DNA from: Amoebophrya sp. A120
Taxonomy: Eukaryota; Sar; Dinophyceae; Syndiniales; Amoebophryaceae
Assembly (NCBI GenBank): GCA_905178155.1
Contig: CAJINV010000005.1
Location: 7,308,989-7,372,988 of the forward strand
DNA: 64,000 nt
Reading direction: 5' to 3'
The notes under the pieces were generated by a model. That model saw only the letters and a list, made by a program, of their open reading frames with translations, made no database searches and was not told where the DNA came from. Below are positions 61,501 to 64,000 of the stretch, piece by piece. The position numbers and the translations under genes were made by a program. Each line of letters begins with the position of its first letter. Position 1 is the first letter of the stretch.

Positions 61501-64000
61501 AGCTGCGGGCTACGAAGCGCGCGTTTTTTTCGCAGCCCGGGGAAGTCGGATATGGAGTTCTCAAATCGTTTACTTTCTCAACTGTTACAGGGATTTGCCA
61601 TGCAGAACTAGCACCTTACGCCATCAGACGATCAAGCTACTTCGCAGGACAAATCTCCGAAGGGGTAAACAGCATCTAAATCTGTGATGCGAAAGCAGCA
61701 AACTTGCCCCTTTGCCTGTTTCTGTTCTTGCATTACAAATTCGTGCAAAAACAGTTGAGAACGTAACGTTTGAGAACGTCATATCGGAACGGAATGGGTT
61801 GACAAACCCCCGGCGGAGACGCACATCCAAAACACCGTATCAAGTGCAAAAATGTCTGGGTCTGGAAGATTCTAGACTTGTGATGCTGTCTCTGGATTCG
61901 AAAAAAATTTGTATTGCCTGACCAGGAAGAGGAGCAGACTTTGTGTTCCGCGGAGATGGCGTTTGTCATGCGGAATAGGCATGAGGAAGCGCTCTATTAA
62001 AAATCTGTGATGCTAGGCCATGCTGCATTACAGGCATTATGTTTCATGTAAAATATGCATGACAAATCTTGCAATCTCCCAGACCCAGACATTTTTGCAT
62101 TTGATACACCGTGACACTGTCGAAGTGGGACAAGAATGAGAAATTGTGGTGGAAAATCGTCTGTGGTTGCATCGTCTTTCTGGTGATTCTTATGTACGTG
62201 TACGTCTGTTACCTGTATGAAATGCAAAAATGTCTGGGTCTGCAAACTTGTGATGCTAAAATGTGCATGATGAAAACACTTTCGAATGCAGTCTGGCATG
62301 AGAACTTCCCAAAACGCTTTCTCATAGGCAATCCGCATGAGAAGCTGCGTTTTTGCATGACAAAAGAGGCTGCGACTTTTGTTCGTTATGCAATACAGAT
62401 TTTCTAGGTATGGAAAGCTAGCATTACAAGTCCCAACCTTCCAGACCCAGACATTTTTACAATCCATAACCTGCACCCCTTGACGATGGCGCGGCTGGAG
62501 CGGGAAGAGAAAGAGCAGGAGATGGCGCAGGCGGCCTCCGATTGGGCGAGCCACTACAACGTGCAACAGGCGGACTATACGTCGGCGCAAGGGGGGCTCT
62601 TTGGCGTGACGCCGTCCGGCGGTTTGCCGAACAACCGGGGCACGCACGGGGGAGTGTGGGCCGGTCCTTCCTCTTTTCGCGGCACGGCGGCCGATATTCA
62701 AGTAGAGAAAAAAACTGTCTTGGTACAAGTGTAGCTGGCCTGGGAATGATCGTGGCTACAGCATATATAAATTTGCTCTGCATGACAGAGAAATTATGTT
62801 ATCCTGTCATGCGCCGCGCCTAGTATCAGTGAACGCACGTTCGTATGAAAGAAAGGAAGACTAGGACACTATGCCTGGCTTCTAGCATGACGAGTGATAT
62901 ATTGTGTGAGTACAACGTGCGTATCATTCATTACAGACTTACACCCGACGCACAGTTTATTTTTTTTTTTTGCATAGCGATAGCTGGCAGCGGGCAGCCG
63001 TCCTGGGGCGGACCAAGCTCCTTCGCCGGAATATGACACCCTCAGAATGGAAATCCTCAAAGTGGAAATAATTTGTGATGCATGAAATGCGACACCAAAA
63101 AGACTGTATTGCAGAGAACGCAATGGAGGCCGACTACGGTGCTTTACGGGTTCAGAATTGGGCCGGTGATTAGCATGAGAGAATGGCACCCCTTTGCCTG
63201 ACTAGCATGAGAGACACATTTTGAGTGCCCGGGAAATTTGTCATGCGCCGACTACAAATGGTGCTCCAACTGGACTCGTTTTTTTGCATTACAAATTATT
63301 TTCACTTTGAGGATTTCCAACCTGAGGCTTTCATACGGAACGGCTCGGGGCGGTGGAGGGGACTGGTCCTCGTGGAACGGGGCCGGACAGTACGGCAGCG
63401 GCGCCGGGTATGCGAGTGTCAGGACTGAAATTGACAAAGTTGAAATAACTTGTAATGCATAAAATCGATACCAGTTGGAAGCCAAATTTCCAAGCGGTGC
63501 GTGACAAAGTTCACAACCGTCTAGTACATCCAGTTTGTCATGCTGTTCGGGCACAGGAGAGTGCTTTTGTCATGCTCCTTTAGCAGCTCTATCCCAAACC
63601 CTAAATAGGCTCACAATCTCCTGCCTTGCTTGCCATCCCGGCAAGACAGGCACTTCATGCCTTGCATTTTATGCATGGCAAATCATTTCAACTTTGACGA
63701 TTTCAGTCCTGACACTCCCATACCGGGCAACAAGGAAGTTGGAACGGGCAGTGGGGCGGCGCCGGACAGTCTTGGGACGGTGGAGGCCACGGAATGGCGG
63801 GCGGCGCGAGGCAATGGGAGTGGGGCGGCAGTGGCGCCTCATATGGTGCAGGGTACACCAGTAACGGGCAACAAGCGCGTTGTATGGAAGGGGGTCAAAA
63901 ACGAAATCGGCAAGGTTGAAATATTCTGTCATGTTGCGACGTGTTGAAATGGTAGGACTCCTACCATTTAAGAAGAAGACCGGCACTCCGTGGTCCTCCT
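49555..64000 (+). CDS. Type I membrane adhesin-like protein: signal peptide, C-x4-CC modules, discoidin-like domains, TM helix (partial at 3')
   Basis: ATG 49555 begins a signal peptide (MKRVFQSSLFLVVAVRQLLAAE) that joins QDGSSVLCKDAAK in frame once the introner at 49622 is removed. Extracellular part: repeated cysteine modules ending C-x(3,4)-CC (CNAETCC, CTDASCC, CDVPNCC, CTDALCC, CTSDECC, CNQQNCC, CEPDLCC, CSPTTCC). Two discoidin/fucolectin-like domains: PWFQIDLGSTKLVTSVHLF to GRYVVIELPG and LHEVQVYA; and PWMQIDLGS to GQYVVIDLPG and LGLLEVKVG. Later exons: 57321-57754, 58054-58150, 58434-58528, 58847-58886, 59072-59149, 59467-59656, 60688-60974, 61135-61215, 61504-61550, 61789-61837, 62112-62215, 62474-62694, 63341-63408, 63728-63880. 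A TM helix (IVCGCIVFLVILMYVYV) lies in 62112-62215, then a Glu-rich segment and a Gly/Trp/Gln-rich tail. Likely surface carbohydrate binding or adhesion. Exons between 50730 and 51345 are uncertain. Confidence 0.75.
49622..49766 (+). mobile_element. Introner, family B
   Basis: Starts TATGCATTGCAAAAGTATCG and ends GCTTTTGCAATTCATA; flanks AGAAG and AGAAC. Its removal completes the signal-peptide exon junction. Confidence 0.84.
50026..50345 (+). mobile_element. Introner, family A (diverged)
   Basis: GCCTGGGTCTGG near the left end and CAGACCCAGGC near the right end. Flanks CCCTC and CCATC; the frame is kept (GSPL to SGFCHQPTC). Confidence 0.7.
51418..51705 (+). mobile_element. Introner, family A
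   Basis: Starts TATGCATTGCAAAGACGTC and ends AGATTTGCATTTGATA; flanks GATCG and GATCA. Removal gives CCECDQVNGY. Confidence 0.82.
51789..52039 (+). mobile_element. Introner, family E
   Basis: Starts TATGGCGTTGTCAAGCG and ends TTTGAGAACGCCATA. Removal joins SAGDG to SKDVPFPNC. Confidence 0.77.
52592..53178 (+). other. Probable GT-AG intron of the adhesin-like gene
   Basis: Starts GTACGTGAC and ends TTTCCAAG, between exons coding RPYDPVIL and ISTQDDHPCPLPGGC. It contains a hairpin-forming GATCGCCCCGAAGA/TCTTCGGGGTGATC pair near 52947-52976. Confidence 0.55.
54442..54722 (+). mobile_element. Introner, family A
   Basis: Starts TATCGAAGGTAGATATGTCC and ends CATATTTGCACTGGATA. Target duplication GCACC at 54437-54441 and 54723-54727. 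Confidence 0.86.
55423..55684 (+). mobile_element. Introner, family E
   Basis: Starts TATGGCGCTCTCACTC and ends TTTGTGAACGCCATA. Target duplication CCTCT at 55418-55422 and 55685-55689. Sits inside the first discoidin-like domain (VTSVHL to FTSDWVGRLG). Confidence 0.88.
56586..56997 (+). mobile_element. Introner, family C
   Basis: Starts TATCATTTGTAAAAGCGTTC and ends GACGTTTTTACACCGGATA. The flanks are poorly matched (CACCA/CGCCG), but removal keeps the frame into QVAQRLVDRYY. Confidence 0.72.
57173..57315 (+). mobile_element. Introner, family B
   Basis: Starts TATGCAATGCAAAAGTATCG and ends GATACATTTGCCCAGGATA; flanks GTCGC and GTTGC. Sits inside the second discoidin-like domain (QIDLGS to LQTVRNVQLF). 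Confidence 0.86.
57755..58048 (+). mobile_element. Introner, family F
   Basis: Starts TATGGGAGTGCACAACTACT and ends GTTGTGCACTCTCATA; flanks TGCCA and CGCCA. Removal gives VIDLPGVNDDD. The only member of this family seen in the window. Confidence 0.85.
58151..58428 (+). mobile_element. Introner, family A
   Basis: Starts TACGCATTGCAATCGTGTC and ends CATATTTGCAGTGGATA. Target duplication GCTCG at 58146-58150 and 58429-58433. Confidence 0.86.
58529..58841 (+). mobile_element. Introner, family D
   Basis: Starts TATGGAAGCGTCAGGTTTG and ends ACTCTGACACATCCATA. Target duplication AGACG at 58524-58528 and 58842-58846. Confidence 0.9.
58887..59066 (+). mobile_element. Introner, family B (diverged)
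   Basis: Starts TATGCACAGCAAAAGCGTCG and ends GCTTTTGCATTGCATA; flanks CGAGG and CGCGG. Removal joins DTTAE to DTVEGHYRRW. Confidence 0.8.
59150..59461 (+). mobile_element. Introner, family G
   Basis: Starts TGCGAAAGCCTCAGAATGG and ends AACCTGAGGCTTTCATA. Target duplication ATGCA at 59145-59149 and 59462-59466. Confidence 0.88.
59657..60682 (+). mobile_element. Introner, family D, with a 719-bp internal insertion
   Basis: Starts TATGGAAGCGTCAGGTTTG and ends ACTCTGACACATCCATA. Target duplication GTGCG at 59652-59656 and 60683-60687. Compared with 58529-58841, the segment 59916-60634 is extra. Removal joins GNFFVVR to GLILKSTLSH in frame. Confidence 0.83.
60975..61129 (+). mobile_element. Introner, family B
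   Basis: Starts TATCCTGTGCGAAAGTATCG and ends GTACTTTTGCAGTTCATA. Target duplication GCTAA at 60970-60974 and 61130-61134. No GT-AG boundary is possible anywhere within the duplication. Confidence 0.9.
61216..61498 (+). mobile_element. Introner, family A
   Basis: Starts TATCAAGTGCAAATATGTC and ends CATATTTGCATTTGATA. Target duplication GGAGC at 61211-61215 and 61499-61503. Confidence 0.9.
61551..61783 (+). mobile_element. Introner, family E
   Basis: Starts TATGGAGTTCTCAAATCG and ends TTTGAGAACGTCATA. Target duplication TCGGA at 61546-61550 and 61784-61788. Confidence 0.9.
61838..62106 (+). mobile_element. Introner, family A
   Basis: Starts TATCAAGTGCAAAAATGTC and ends CATTTTTGCATTTGATA. 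Target duplication CACCG at 61833-61837 and 62107-62111. Lies just before the transmembrane exon. Confidence 0.9.
62216..62468 (+). mobile_element. Introner, family A
   Basis: Starts TATGAAATGCAAAAATGTC and ends CATTTTTACAATCCATA. Target duplication ACCTG at 62211-62215 and 62469-62473. Lies just after the transmembrane exon. Confidence 0.9.
62695..62989 (+). mobile_element. Probable introner, family unclear
   Basis: Starts TATTCAAGTAGAGAAAAAAAC; the right end is near a T-rich tract and GCATAGCGATA. Ends and duplication are not well defined, but it separates two Gly-rich coding exons. Confidence 0.5.
63032..63335 (+). mobile_element. Introner, family G
   Basis: Starts TATGACACCCTCAGAATGG and ends AACCTGAGGCTTTCATA. 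Target duplication CGGAA at 63027-63031 and 63336-63340. Confidence 0.89.
63409..63722 (+). mobile_element. Introner, family D
   Basis: Starts TATGCGAGTGTCAGGACTG and ends CAGTCCTGACACTCCCATA. Target duplication CCGGG at 63404-63408 and 63723-63727. Confidence 0.9.
63881..64000 (+). mobile_element. Introner, family D, left part only
   Basis: Starts near TATGGAAGGGGGTCAAAAAC and shows the family-D inner sequence (GGCAAGGTTGAAATATTCTG). Its right end is beyond the window. Confidence 0.7.

Noticed and set aside
12894-63722. Short repeats recurring at intervals, as in a CRISPR array
   Set aside because: The repeats are inverted pairs with variable spacing, flanked by 5-bp duplications and separated by coding exons; no array order and a eukaryotic context.

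Overview
The window is nuclear DNA of a protist, not bacterial. Its genes are split by many introns, it carries LTR (Copia) and tyrosine-recombinase retroelements, and two host genes can only be read by removing dozens of short inverted-repeat elements flanked by 5-bp direct repeats. Introner elements of this kind (terminal inverted repeats, target duplications, splice sites that are mostly not GT-AG) are known from syndinean dinoflagellates of the genus Amoebophrya. I therefore infer Amoebophrya or a close relative; no rRNA or other marker in the window proves it.

Layout. (1) 1-8629: a tyrosine-recombinase (DIRS/PAT-like) retroelement with a gag-like ORF, reverse transcriptase-RNase H, a recombinase ORF and 273-bp direct repeats. 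It appears to lie inside an introner. A 154-bp assembly gap (6682-6835) is flanked by 2.4 kb that occurs twice, probably a scaffolding artefact. (2) 8758-12115: last exon of an unrecognised host gene. (3) 12830-45787: a host gene about 33 kb long that joins a degenerate Rho-like GTPase to leucine-rich repeats. Its fourth introner holds Copia-1 on the minus strand, and Copia-1 is split by a 10.9-kb terminal-inverted-repeat DNA transposon (17556-28478) with a 6-bp target duplication and its own multi-exon genes. A later introner of the same gene holds an intact Copia-2 (35970-42180). (4) 45788-49554: no convincing gene; AT-rich sequence with a 63-nt palindrome. (5) 49555 to beyond the window end: a secreted, type I membrane protein with a signal peptide, repeated C-x(4)-CC cysteine modules, two discoidin/fucolectin-like domains, one transmembrane helix and a Gly/Trp-rich tail. 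Its exons are separated by about 25 introners.

How it fits together. At least seven introner families share TAT...ATA ends and 5-bp duplications. They sit in host genes and also in genes of the 10.9-kb transposon, and they act as landing pads for larger elements. Because they are removed as introns, the host reading frames survive even when an intron has grown to 17 kb. The best candidate for an undescribed system is the 10.9-kb transposon, whose proteins I cannot place in a known transposase superfamily.
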